Assembly (NCBI GenBank): GCA_046351095.1
Contig: JAXLZC010000001.1
Coordinates: 2,852,001 to 2,916,000 of the forward strand
Direction: 5' to 3'
Length of the DNA: 64,000 bases
Origin: BQWY01 sp046351095
GTDB taxonomy: Bacteria; Nitrospirota; Nitrospiria; Nitrospirales; Nitrospiraceae
Shown: piece by piece, positions 52,334-61,033 of the stretch
Position numbering within the stretch: position 1 is the first letter of the stretch
How the letters are laid out: each line of letters opens with the position of its first letter
Made by a program: the position numbers and the translations under genes
The notes under the pieces: model-generated
Seen by the model: only the letters and a program-made list of their open reading frames with translations
What the model was told of the DNA's origin: nothing
Database searches by the model: none

Positions 52334-53602
52334 GTGACGGCGTCGACGATTCGAGCGCTTGTGGATCGTATCTACCGCGAAGACTCGCGGGCGGTGCTGG
52401 CGACGCTCATTCGTTTGCTGGGAGAATTCGACGCAGCGGAAGAGGCATTGCATGAGGCCTTTGCCGCGGCTGTTGAGCAATGGGCGCGAGACGGCGTGCC
52501 GGACAATCCGAGGGCCTGGCTCGTCTCGACCGGGCGGTTCAAAGCCATCGACGGGATGCGCCGGCGCGCGCGGCAGGATGCCGCATTGGAAGAACTGGCG
52601 AAACAGGTCGAATCCACTACCAGCATCGAGACAGAACAACCGGAGGACGAACACCTCGAAGACGATCGCCTTCGACTGATCTTCACCTGTTGCCATCCGG
52701 CGTTGCTGCCGGACGCGCAACTCGCGATGACGCTCCGCGAAGTCTGCGGTCTCACGACCGAAGAAATCGCGCGAGCCTTTCTCACCAAGCCGGCAACCAT
52801 CGCGCAGCGCATCGTGCGGGCCAAGGGGAAAATTCGCGACGCCCGTATCCCTTACGAAGTGCCTTCTGAAAAAGAATTGCCGGATCGTTTAGATGCCGTG
52901 CTCCGTGTCATCTATCTCGTCTTCAACGAGGGCTATTCCGCCTCGTTCGGCGGTACCGTCACGCGGCATGATCTGAGTGGTGAAGCGATCCGCCTGGGCC
53001 GGCTGTTGATCACATGGCTCCCTCAACCAGACGCGATCGGCCTCTTGGGGCTCTTGTTGTTACAAGACTCGCGGAGAACGGCACGCACGTCATCGACCGG
53101 TGAGTTGGTTCTCTTAGAAGATCAAGACCGCTCACTCTGGAACCGGGAACAAATCGCCGAGGGTGTTGCGCTCGTGCAGCGGGCCCTGTCGATGGGCCCG
53201 GTCGGCGCTTATACGATCCAAGCCGCGATTGCCGCTGCCCATGCCCAAGCTCCGACCGCCGCTGCAACTGACTGGAATCAGATCGTCCGCCTCTACGATC
53301 TGCTGCTGCAAGCGGAGCCATCCCCGGTGATCGAACTCAACCGTGCCGTCGCGGTCGCCATGCGGGATGGCCCGGCGGCCGGTTTGGAACTCGTCGATAC
53401 GATCCTCAAAAGGGGCGACCTAGACACCTATCACTTGGCGCATTCGGCCAGAGCTGATCTCTGCCGACGGTTAGAGAAGAAAGCCGAAGCGCGTGCGTCC
53501 TACGAACGGGCCCTGGCCCTGACCAAACAAGACCCGGAGCGGCGGTTTCTCGAGAAGCGGTTGGCTGATCTTTCAAACGTCCCGAGGATACCTGAATGTT
53601 GA
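52334..53602 (+). CDS. ECF sigma factor, ECF42/SigI-like with TPR tail
   Basis: 422 residues. Sigma region 2 (ATLIRLLGEFDAAEEALHEAFAAAVEQWARDG) and region 4 (LREVCGLTTEEIARAFLTKPATIAQRIVRAKGKIRDA) are followed by a long domain: LDAVLRVIYLVFNEGYSAS, then TPR-like helices to the end. This architecture is ECF42; family members are found next to YCII/DGPF genes, which begin at 55779 here. Start is GTG with AAGGAG upstream. No anti-sigma gene is visible, in line with the family, where the tail does the control. Confidence 0.88.
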   Translation: MTASTIRALVDRIYREDSRAVLATLIRLLGEFDAAEEALHEAFAAAVEQWARDGVPDNPRAWLVSTGRFKAIDGMRRRARQDAALEELAKQVESTTSIETEQPEDEHLEDDRLRLIFTCCHPALLPDAQLAMTLREVCGLTTEEIARAFLTKPATIAQRIVRAKGKIRDARIPYEVPSEKELPDRLDAVLRVIYLVFNEGYSASFGGTVTRHDLSGEAIRLGRLLITWLPQPDAIGLLGLLLLQDSRRTARTSSTGELVLLEDQDRSLWNREQIAEGVALVQRALSMGPVGAYTIQAAIAAAHAQAPTAAATDWNQIVRLYDLLLQAEPSPVIELNRAVAVAMRDGPAAGLELVDTILKRGDLDTYHLAHSARADLCRRLEKKAEARASYERALALTKQDPERRFLEKRLADLSNVPRIPEC

Positions 53603-53656
53603 CCCCAACCCGAGCTCCTGTCACATTGGCCGACCCTCGATCGTCTGTATGGCAGC

Positions 53657-54277
53657 ATGAACACATTGCTGCGAATCGACGCCAGTGCCCGAATCGAGGG
53701 ATCCCACTCCAGATCCCTCGCCGATTACTTTCTTCTTTGCTGGAACCGGGCTCATTCTAATACCCGGGTCGTAGTGCGGGACCTGGCAATAGCGCCGATA
53801 CCGCATCTGAGTCACGCGACGATTGCGGCATTCTCAACACAGAGCGGCAGCACGCAGACAGACTCGCTGAATAGCATCGCCCTCTCAGACGTCCTAATTG
53901 CTGAACTGAGAGCGGCCGATCACCTGCTCGTTAGCAGCCCGCTCTACAACTTCAATGCACCCTCTACACTCAAGGCCTATATTGACCACATCGTCCGCTG
54001 GGGCCAGACCTTCACGACAGACCAGCAGGGCTACACCGGTCTTCTGTCGGGAAGAACCGCAACCGTCCTTACTGCGAGAGGCGGAGTTTCACCGGCAGGA
54101 GAACCGGATGGCCTCGATATGCAAGGTCCCTTCCTCCATGCGGTGTTGAGGTTTATTGGTTTCGACCGCGTAGATCTCGTTGCATTGGAGGGCACAAACA
54201 ATGAGACGGGGGATTTTGCGGCTCGCCTTGATCGGGCACGGGCGCAGATCGACCACCTCATCAGGCAGAGGGGCTGA
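53657..54277 (+). CDS. azoR: FMN-dependent azoreductase AzoR
   Basis: 206 residues: LLRIDASARIEGSHSRSLADYF is the flavodoxin-like FMN-binding opening, SSPLYNFNAPSTLKAYIDHIVRWGQTF is the family signature, and TARGG with the dimer helix follows. NADH:quinone/azo reductase with two-electron quinone reduction as likely physiological role. Lower in GC than the neighbours. Start at 53657; no ribosome site is obvious. Confidence 0.88.
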   Translation: MNTLLRIDASARIEGSHSRSLADYFLLCWNRAHSNTRVVVRDLAIAPIPHLSHATIAAFSTQSGSTQTDSLNSIALSDVLIAELRAADHLLVSSPLYNFNAPSTLKAYIDHIVRWGQTFTTDQQGYTGLLSGRTATVLTARGGVSPAGEPDGLDMQGPFLHAVLRFIGFDRVDLVALEGTNNETGDFAARLDRARAQIDHLIRQRG

Positions 54278-54279
54278 CC

Positions 54280-54708
54280 ATGGCACTCATCGACAACCTC
54301 CAGTGGATTGGATCATTTACGGAAGAAGACCGCGACCAGATCGACGCCTTGCGAGTTGCCCAAGTTGCGGCGATTGAACAGGGCGACGCGGACACTTATG
54401 CCCAACTCTGTACCGATGATATTCTTTTGCTTCTGCAGGGCCAGGACCTAGCGGCCGGCCGACTGCTATTCATTGAGCGTGAGGCGGCCCTCTTTCGCTC
54501 GGCCAAGTTTCATTCAATCCGACAGACGCCAATTCGTATCGAACGGCACGGAAATCTGGCAGTGGAAATTGGACGCCAAGAAACGACCTTGTCTGCCGGC
54601 ATCGCGATTCGCGAGACATTTAAGGCTAAACGCAAGTACCTGCACGTCTTGCGTAAGACATCGGCTGGCTGGCGATTTGCCTGCTTGATGTCAAATAACA
54701 GTGTTTGA
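54280..54708 (+). CDS. SnoaL/NTF2-like protein
   Basis: 142 residues with the cone-like NTF2 fold: DALRVAQVAAIEQGDADTYAQLCTDDILLLLQGQD, IRIERHGNLAVEIGRQETTL and KYLHVLRKTSAGWRFACLM, ending in the usual substrate-cleft strands. Precise role unknown; such proteins occur beside and fused to ECF41 sigma factors, as the next gene shows. Two bases after azoR, its stop overlaps the in-frame TTG before the next gene. Confidence 0.8.
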   Translation: MALIDNLQWIGSFTEEDRDQIDALRVAQVAAIEQGDADTYAQLCTDDILLLLQGQDLAAGRLLFIEREAALFRSAKFHSIRQTPIRIERHGNLAVEIGRQETTLSAGIAIRETFKAKRKYLHVLRKTSAGWRFACLMSNNSV

Positions 54709-54713
54709 CCGCC

Positions 54714-55622
54714 ATGGAAGAGTACCCGGAAATTTTCGAACAACACAGACCTACCCTGATCGGGTTGGCTTACCGCATGCTCGGAACTGTGACGGAAGCC
54801 CAGGATGTCGTGCAAGACTGTTACCTGAAGTGGATGCAGGCCGATCAGGAGACGATCCGAAACCCTCGGTCATGGTTGTTGGCAGTCTGTAGCCGACTTA
54901 CTCTGGACATCCTCAAGTCAGCCCGCGTACAGCGGGAAACTTATTATGGGGTTTGGCTCCCCGAGCCGTTCGTCGACGATCGCGTTGTAAGTCCCGAAAC
55001 GACGGCTGAAATAGACGAAACCGTTGCGGTCGCCTTACTGCTCGCCCTGGAACAGCTCTCTCCCGAGGAGCGGACCACTTTCCTCTTGTCCGAAGTGTTT
55101 GACTATTCTTTTGATGAGATCGCGGCGATCCTGAACAAATCGCCAGCGGCCTGCCGTCAACTCGGCACCCGCGCACGGACTCGGATCCACAAGGCGAAAC
55201 CCCGATTTCACGCCACGGCAGAGGAGCATCGCCGACTGACCGACGCGTTCCTTCAGGCAGCCCGATCCGGCGACTTGAGTCGACTGACCGCACTTCTTGC
55301 GTCGTCGGTCGAACTCCATGCCGACGGTGGGGGAAAGGCACAAGCAGTCCCCGCAGTCCTACAAGGCGCAAACACTGTGGCGACATTTTTTGTCCGAATC
55401 TGGGATGCCGATCCGAACAATGCTGAGACGACAACATTCGTCCCGCGATGGTTCAATGGTGCACCGGGATTGTTGATCTATGAAGCAGGGCGCCTCGTCA
55501 CCGCGTTGACCCTCGCCGTCGCAGAAGGAGCCATTCACCGCATCTATGCGATACGAAACCCGGACAAGCTGGCCTCGATCGACTCTGATCGCACGCATGC
55601 CCGTCCTCCTGACACGCCGTAA
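54714..55622 (+). CDS. ECF sigma factor, ECF41-like with SnoaL-like tail
   Basis: 302 residues. Regions 2 and 4 are EIFEQHRPTLIGLAYRMLGTVTEAQDVVQD and EERTTFLLSEVFDYSFDEIAAILNKSPAACRQLGTRAR. The C-terminal SnoaL-like domain carries the ECF41 hallmarks DGGGK and NPDKL, which hold the sigma factor in check. No anti-sigma gene visible. Start at MEEYPEIFEQ; an in-frame TTG at 54705 is possible. Lies after azoR and the SnoaL gene in one direction, so these three form one unit. Confidence 0.89.
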   Translation: MEEYPEIFEQHRPTLIGLAYRMLGTVTEAQDVVQDCYLKWMQADQETIRNPRSWLLAVCSRLTLDILKSARVQRETYYGVWLPEPFVDDRVVSPETTAEIDETVAVALLLALEQLSPEERTTFLLSEVFDYSFDEIAAILNKSPAACRQLGTRARTRIHKAKPRFHATAEEHRRLTDAFLQAARSGDLSRLTALLASSVELHADGGGKAQAVPAVLQGANTVATFFVRIWDADPNNAETTTFVPRWFNGAPGLLIYEAGRLVTALTLAVAEGAIHRIYAIRNPDKLASIDSDRTHARPPDTP

Positions 55623-55778
55623 CTCTACTGTCCCCTCCGATCGGTTTCGTCCAACATCATTCGCTAACAAATTGATTTTCCTCGTTAACTCATGTCTGCC
55701 TATCCCCTTGTCGATTTTCCTCCAGCCCGACGACTATCTTCTGACAGCAAGCTGCAAGCCACGTGAGGAGGATGCGCG

Positions 55779-56135
55779 ATGAAATACCTTTGTTTGGTCT
55801 ACGTTGACGAGACGGTTCTCACTGCGATGTCGCAGAACGAGCGAGTCGCCGTCTCGGATGAGTCCATGGCCTACTGTGCCACCCTGCAAAAACAGGGACA
55901 ACTCATTGCGGCATCACCACTCCACCCGGTGGAGACAGCCACAACGGTGCGAGTCCGCGGCGGCAAAACAACCACCACCGACGGCCCATTCGCCGAAACC
56001 AAGGAACAATTGGGCGGCTTCTTGATGATCGACGTACGGGACCTGAACGACGCAATCCGGATCGCCTCGAAGTTTCCCGCCGCCCAGTTCGGGAGCATCG
56101 AGGTGCGGCCGCTCAAAGAGGCGGGATGTGCCTAG
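55779..56135 (+). CDS. YCII/DGPF-family protein
   Basis: 118 residues: MKYLCLVYVDE and the family motif DGPFAETKEQLGGFLMIDVR, with His/Asp residues that could be catalytic in the YciI fold. Usually controlled by the ECF42 sigma factor and found in strings, as here. A close relative, broken, lies at 60604. GAGGAGG precedes the ATG. Confidence 0.9.
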   Translation: MKYLCLVYVDETVLTAMSQNERVAVSDESMAYCATLQKQGQLIAASPLHPVETATTVRVRGGKTTTTDGPFAETKEQLGGFLMIDVRDLNDAIRIASKFPAAQFGSIEVRPLKEAGCA

Positions 56136-56168
56136 CAAACGCGCCGTGACCTTGTTGGGAGCCATGTC

Positions 56169-56534
56169 ATGAAATTCATGTTGATCGTGCATCATCATGA
56201 AGAAGCCTTCCAGAAGATCGAACAGGAGAAGCGCCAGCAGATGCTCGCCGAATCCATTGAACTGACTCACCAGCTCTATGCGGCGGGACAATACATCAAC
56301 GCATCGCCGTTGCAGCCGGCCGCGACGGCCGTCATGGTGAAAGTGCATGATGGCAAGCCGCTTGTGACCGACGGGCCCTTCATCGAAACCCGAGAGCAGA
56401 TCGCCGGATATTTTCTCATTGATGTAAGAGACCACGATGAAGCAGTCAAAATTGCCGGCCTCGTGCCCGGCGCAAGGATCGGCACGGTCGAAGTCAGGCC
56501 GCTACGAGAAATCACGGGCTTACCCGAAGAGTAG
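56169..56534 (+). CDS. YCII/DGPF-family protein, second
   Basis: 121 residues. MKFMLIVHHHEEAFQKI and TDGPFIETREQIAGYFLIDVR; a substitution of A to I in the DGPF motif's third position distinguishes it from the first copy. Probably the same fold and regulation, and in the same transcription unit. Confidence 0.88.
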   Translation: MKFMLIVHHHEEAFQKIEQEKRQQMLAESIELTHQLYAAGQYINASPLQPAATAVMVKVHDGKPLVTDGPFIETREQIAGYFLIDVRDHDEAVKIAGLVPGARIGTVEVRPLREITGLPEE

Positions 56535-56601
56535 TACCTGTCGATTTCGGGTATCCCTATTCGACGAAGGAGTACAGAACGAATATGAAAGGAGATTCAC
56601 C

Positions 56602-57033
56602 ATGCGGTTTATGGTCATCGTGAAAGCCACCAAAGATTCCGAAGCGGGCGTCACGCCAAGTACGCAGCTGCTGGCCGATATGGGCACGTTCAATGAGGAA
56701 TTGGTCAAGGCCGGCGTTATGCTGGCCGGAGAAGGGCTGCAGCCCAGTTCGAAAGGCGCGCGTGTGAAATTTTCGGAGACCAAGCGTACGGTGGTGGATG
56801 GTCCCTTCGCTGAAACCAAGGAACTGATCGCCGGCTACTGGCTCTGGCAATGCAAGTCAAAGGAAGAGGCCATTGCCTGGGCGAAACGTTGCCCTAACCC
56901 GGCTGGCGACGGCAAGGAAGGCGAGCTCGAAATTCGCCAAGTCTTCGAGGCCGATGACTTCGGGACCGAGTTCACGCCGGAGTTGAGGGCGCAAGAAGAC
57001 CGGCTGCGGGAAGAAATCGCAAAGAAGAAATAA
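56602..57033 (+). CDS. YCII/DGPF-family protein, third
   Basis: 143 residues: MRFMVIVKATKDSEAGVTPS and VVDGPFAETKELIAGYWLW, then a C-terminal extension rich in Lys/Glu (ELRAQEDRLREEIAKKK). AAAGGAG before the ATG at 56602. This subtype with the extension is common in ECF42 regulons. Confidence 0.9.
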   Translation: MRFMVIVKATKDSEAGVTPSTQLLADMGTFNEELVKAGVMLAGEGLQPSSKGARVKFSETKRTVVDGPFAETKELIAGYWLWQCKSKEEAIAWAKRCPNPAGDGKEGELEIRQVFEADDFGTEFTPELRAQEDRLREEIAKKK

Positions 57034-57077
57034 TCACCCGGCGAGGCACGAGGGCATCTAGTAGACAGGAGGAAGCC

Positions 57078-57605
57078 GTGCTGCAGACCAGTCTCATCGT
57101 CGTCGTTGCCCTGATCGCCGCGGTGCTTATTTACGCCGCGACGAAACCGAACATCTTTCGCATTCACCGATCGGCGACCTTCGCGGCCCCTCCGGACAAA
57201 GTGTTTGCGCTGATCAACGATTTCCACGCCTGGGCCAACTGGTCGCCTTGGGAAAAGAAGGACCTGACGATGAAAAAAACCCATCGTGGGTCACCGCAGG
57301 GCAAGGGCGCGGTGCTCGAATGGGACGGCAACAAAGATGTGGGCACGGGCCGCATGGAAGTGCTCGAATCGGTTCCTGCGTCCAAGATTCTGATCAAGTT
57401 GGATTTCTTCAAGCCGTTCGAAGCGCACAATACCGCAGAGTTTACCCTGGCTCCCAACGGCGGTTCGACGCAACTCACCTGGACTATGTACGGTCCACAA
57501 CCCTTCATCATGAAAGTGTTGGGATTGTTCTGCAGCATGGACAAGATGGTCGGTAAGGATTTCGAGGCGGGCCTGGCCAATCTCAATGCGATCGCCGAAC
57601 AATAA
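57078..57605 (+). CDS. SRPBCC-family (START-like) protein with N-terminal membrane helix
   Basis: 175 residues. A membrane helix (LIVVVALIAAVLIYAA) is followed by RIHRSATFAAPPDKVFALINDFHAWANWSPWEK and a helix-grip fold ending EAGLANLNAIAEQ. It would bind a hydrophobic ligand in its cavity at the membrane. Start is GTG at 57078 with AGGAGGAAGCC upstream. Part of the stress-effector string. Confidence 0.85.
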   Translation: MLQTSLIVVVALIAAVLIYAATKPNIFRIHRSATFAAPPDKVFALINDFHAWANWSPWEKKDLTMKKTHRGSPQGKGAVLEWDGNKDVGTGRMEVLESVPASKILIKLDFFKPFEAHNTAEFTLAPNGGSTQLTWTMYGPQPFIMKVLGLFCSMDKMVGKDFEAGLANLNAIAEQ

Positions 57606-57620
57606 GAAAGGACGAAACCT

Positions 57621-57980
57621 ATGCGGTATGTCGATGGATATGTGCTGCCTGTCCTCAAGAAGAATCTGCAAGCCTATTTCCGTATGGCCAAGAAGGCCGG
57701 CATGATCTGGCGAGAGCACGGCGCGCTCGAATATCGCGAGTGCGCCGGCGATGATTTGAAGGTAACGGGCCTCCTTCAGTTTCCCCGACTGGCAAAGATC
57801 AAAGCCGGCGAGACGGTGGTGTTCTCCTGGATCGTCTACAAATCACGCGCACATCGCGACCGGGTCAATGCTAACGTGATGAAGGATCCGCGCATCAACG
57901 GACTGTGCGACCAGAAGTCGATGCCGTTCGACGTCAAGCGTATGGCCTATGGAGGATTCAAGGTGATGGTGAGCGCTTAA
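57621..57980 (+). CDS. DUF1428 protein
   Basis: 119 residues: MRYVDGYVLPVLKKNLQAYFRMAKKAGMIWREHGALEYRECAGDD is the family opening, and FPRLAKIKAGETVVFSWIVYKSRAHRD follows. Ferredoxin-like alpha/beta fold, function unknown; often beside YCII and PhnB-type genes as here. Sits 15 bases after the SRPBCC gene. Confidence 0.9.
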   Translation: MRYVDGYVLPVLKKNLQAYFRMAKKAGMIWREHGALEYRECAGDDLKVTGLLQFPRLAKIKAGETVVFSWIVYKSRAHRDRVNANVMKDPRINGLCDQKSMPFDVKRMAYGGFKVMVSA

Positions 57981-58071
57981 CACTATGTGCTCACCGCCCG
58001 ATCTCATCCCCGCACTCAGCAGAAACGGACAGACCGAGGATTAGCTCGTGCGGAAATGAAAGGAAGACGGC

Positions 58072-58560
58072 ATGGCCAAGCATACGATGGCGAAGAATAC
58101 GATCTGTCTGTGGTTTGACAACGATGCCGAAGAGGCCGCGCGGTTCTACGCGGCAACCTTTCCCAACAGCTCCGTGGGCAGGATCTACCGCGCTCCGAGC
58201 GATAACCCTTCCACCAAGGCGGGTGAGGTCATCATGGTGGACTTCACCGTTGCGGGGACTCCCTGCATCGGTCTCAACGGCGGTCCCACCTTCAAGCACA
58301 ATGAAGCCTTCTCGTTCTTGATCACGACCGACGATCAGGAAGAGACCGACCGCTACTGGAACGCCATCGTCGGCAATGACGGCCAGGAGAGCGAGTGTGG
58401 CTGGTGCAAGGACAAGTGGGGCGTCTCCTGGCAGATCACGCCGCGTGTACTGATGGAGGCGATGGCGGCAGGCGGCGATGAGGCTAAACGCGCGTTCGAT
58501 GCGATGATGACCATGCAGAAGATCGACGTCGCCGCCATCGAGGCAGCGCGACGCGGCTGA
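58072..58560 (+). CDS. PhnB-like VOC-superfamily protein
   Basis: 162 residues with paired beta-alpha-beta units: LWFDNDAEEAARFYAATFPNSSVGRIYRAPSDN, NGGPTFKHNEAFSFLITTDDQEETDRYWNAI and GWCKDKWGVSWQITPRVL. This is the 3-demethylubiquinone-9 methyltransferase/PhnB group; real function unknown, the fold usually binds a metal and a small organic molecule. Confidence 0.88.
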   Translation: MAKHTMAKNTICLWFDNDAEEAARFYAATFPNSSVGRIYRAPSDNPSTKAGEVIMVDFTVAGTPCIGLNGGPTFKHNEAFSFLITTDDQEETDRYWNAIVGNDGQESECGWCKDKWGVSWQITPRVLMEAMAAGGDEAKRAFDAMMTMQKIDVAAIEAARRG

Positions 58561-58571
58561 CGGCATTGGCC

Positions 58572-58655
58572 AGCCAGCAAATGGTGTTTGTCTAAATGCT
58601 CCGCTGCTATCTGCCCCAATTGTCGCCTGAGCAAAGGGAATGGTTCTGGAGCTAA
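58572..58655 (+). pseudogene. Decayed fragment of an AraC-type regulator
   Basis: Reads SQQMVFV, stop, then MLRCYLPQLSPEQREW, matching the block SEALFVETLRRYVAQLPSEQTGW of the AraC gene at 50617-51678 with a stop codon inside. Beyond it the similarity fades, and the region up to 58885 shows no gene; about 325 bases are then non-coding. It supports a past duplication of the AraC gene or of a neighbour. Confidence 0.6.
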
Positions 58656-58885
58656 TTGTAAAGCAGGCACACCACTGCGCGTGTCCGCCCTGCGACGACC
58701 TCTCTGTGTCACCCGCCGCACCGACGGGCTCTTCCGCGGTGGACCTAGGGCGGCGCTTTCCTATTGGCCGGATCGATTCGTGTTTTCTACGGGTCTCCTT
58801 TGTTGCGCGCTGGCTTGTGTGAGCGCGGGGTACATGGGCGCCGATTGTCGGCTGAGCACGGCAGCCGCTATGCCTGTAGGCGATA

Positions 58886-59821
58886 CTACCGATAGCCCGT
58901 GGCATCGGCCGGCTTGCCGGCATCATGCACCTCGGGGAAATAGCGCCAACAGTCCGGTTGCGAGCCGTCAAGGTCGGTGAATCTGTAGACTGTGGCCAAT
59001 TGCCCGCTGGAGAGGGTTTGCCCATTCCAGCGCGCCACCTCCCGATCGGCGGCCAGCGCCGCTACCGCGCGTCCTACATAGCGTGGGGATTCACTGATGA
59101 CGAAGTGCGGTTGCGTGGCGGTGGCTTCGCGCCAGGTGGATTCCGTCACCCCGTAGATATCCAGCATCATTTCCGACCGCAACCATCCTGGGGTGAGGGC
59201 GACTGCCGTGCAGTGGAAGGGTTTGAGTTCATGGGCGAGCGCCCAAGCCATACGGGAAATGGAGGTTTTAGCCAAATCGTAAAAAAGGGATACGCGATAC
59301 ATGGCGGCATTGTAGGCTGCCGTGCCGTCGGTCATCTCGATGACAAGGCCGCCCGGTCGTGCGACGAGGAGAGGGAGGGCGAAATGGCTGGTGATCAGAT
59401 GGGTCTCGAGCGCCAGACGCAACATCCGCAGGCCTTTGTCCAGCGAGTGTTGCCAGACCGGTTTGTTCCATTCGATCAATAGATCCGAGCCCCACACATC
59501 GTTGACCAGGACATCGATGTGCCCCTGTTCTCGCCCAATGCGCGTCGTCAATGCCTGCACCTGTGTCCGGTCCAAGTGATCGACTGGGACGGCGATTCCT
59601 GTCCCTCCGGCTCGACTGACCAGGTCCGCCGTTTCTTCAATGGTTTCTGGGCGGTTCATCTCGGACCGTTGCGCGCGCGTGGAGCGGCCGGTGCAATAGA
59701 CCGTGGCGCCAGCCGCCCCGAGTTCAAGGGCGATGCCGCGGCCCGCGCCGCGGGTTGCCCCTGCGACGAGGGCGACGGTCTGTTTCAATGGCGGGGCTCC
59801 TGGCCATGTCGATACAGTCAC
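58886..59821 (-). CDS. Short-chain dehydrogenase/reductase family protein
   Basis: 311 residues: NAD(P)-binding VALVAGATRGAGRGIALELG, then GHIDVLVNDVWGSDL, and the catalytic YRVSLFYDLAKTSISRM where YxxxK is shifted (Y...LAK). HELKPFHCTAVALTPGWLRS is the family proline loop. Substrate unknown; the DVWG wording is that of a little-known subgroup also near AraC and VOC genes. Confidence 0.86.
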   Translation of the reverse strand: MTVSTWPGAPPLKQTVALVAGATRGAGRGIALELGAAGATVYCTGRSTRAQRSEMNRPETIEETADLVSRAGGTGIAVPVDHLDRTQVQALTTRIGREQGHIDVLVNDVWGSDLLIEWNKPVWQHSLDKGLRMLRLALETHLITSHFALPLLVARPGGLVIEMTDGTAAYNAAMYRVSLFYDLAKTSISRMAWALAHELKPFHCTAVALTPGWLRSEMMLDIYGVTESTWREATATQPHFVISESPRYVGRAVAALAADREVARWNGQTLSSGQLATVYRFTDLDGSQPDCWRYFPEVHDAGKPADATGYR

Positions 59822-59950
59822 TGACCATCCCCTTTCTCACATCGTGCTGGATGTGGCTGTCGATTTCGCGACGTTTCGACGACTATCTAATGGGACATGC
59901 AGAACACAGTCAACCGCTCGGCTGCGTACGCAGCCGACGAAAGGAGCTCC

Positions 59951-60352
59951 ATGGCGAGGCAAATCTTTGTGAATCTGCCGGTTTCCGATCTACAACGGTC
60001 GATCGCGTTCTTTGCGAAGCTGGGGTTCGCGTTCAATCCCCAGTTTACCGACGACAAGGCGGCATGTATGGTTGTGGCCGACGATATCTTTGTGATGCTG
60101 TTGACGAATGCCTATTTCAAAACGTTCACGCCAAAGGCGATTTGCGATACGAAGACGAGCACCGAGGTCCTCGTGTGCCTGTCCTGCGAGAGTCGATCTC
60201 AGGTAGAGGATATGGTCCGCAACGCCGTCGCCGGTGGTGGGACTACGTACCGAGAGCCGAAGGACTACGGATTCATGTATCAACATGGATTTCAGGACAT
60301 GGACGGGCACACCTGGGAGGTCGTCTTTATGTCGTCCCCTTCCTCGACGTGA
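59951..60352 (+). CDS. VOC-superfamily protein (glyoxalase-like)
   Basis: 133 residues: MARQIFVNLPVSDLQRSIAFFAKLGFAFNPQFTDDKAACMVV and HGFQDMDGHTWEVVFM. The final His/Glu pattern (DGHTWEV) fits a metal-binding VOC fold. GAAAGGAGCTCC before 59951 supports this start rather than 59897. Confidence 0.87.
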   Translation: MARQIFVNLPVSDLQRSIAFFAKLGFAFNPQFTDDKAACMVVADDIFVMLLTNAYFKTFTPKAICDTKTSTEVLVCLSCESRSQVEDMVRNAVAGGGTTYREPKDYGFMYQHGFQDMDGHTWEVVFMSSPSST

Positions 60353-60603
60353 CGGACGGGCAAGGGCGATGCGACTTCGATTCTCGAATGCCTGATGGCG
60401 AATGCGCAACGGCGACACGCGAACTGCTACTCGTAAAATCGGCCCGCACGGTGACGATCCGGACGGGTCGAAATCCTAGCTACAATGCAAGCCGACCAAG
60501 AAATGCGCGCCTCGTATGGGTACGTTGCGATCCATGCGGAGAAGGCATACCCGGTCTCGGACGGACGAGACGCGTGCGGGGAGGGCGGTGAGGAGGTTCA
60601 CGC

Positions 60604-60959
60604 ATGAAATATCTGTGTCTGGTGTATATGGAAGAAACGACGCTCAACGAGATGTCTCGGGAGGAGCGAGTGGCGCTGTCGGATGAGGCCATGGCCTATT
60701 GGGCCGAGTTGACGCAGCGCGGTCAGTGTCTTGAGGCGTCGCCGTTGCATCCGGTGGAGACGGCAACGACGGTGCGAGTGCGCGAAGGGAAAACTTCCGT
60801 GAGGGACGGTCCGTTTGCCGAGACGAAAGAGGAGTTGGCGGGTATCTGCTTATAGACGTAGCGGACTTGAACGAAGCCATTCGTATTGCAGCGCAGTTTC
60901 CCGGTGCGCGCTACGGCAGCATCGAGGTGCGGCCGGTGAAAGACGGGGGTTGTGCGTGA
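60604..60959 (+). pseudogene. YCII/DGPF-family gene broken by a frameshift
   Basis: Opens MKYLCLVYMEETTLNEM and continues to VRDGPFAETKEELAG, then a shift in frame gives a stop at 60853. Reading on in the next frame yields YLLIDVADLNEAIRIAAQF, then GARYGSIEVRPVKDGGCA, the family's end. One base is missing from the GGG/TAT stretch near 60841. Either the gene is freshly broken or a sequencing error is present. Closest relative is at 55779. Confidence 0.85.
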
Positions 60960-61033
60960 GTCAGTCGTACGTATCATCATGCTGCTGTGCGCCATACGTT
61001 GAGGCGTCACCTCGTTGTGAAGAGGAGTGAACC

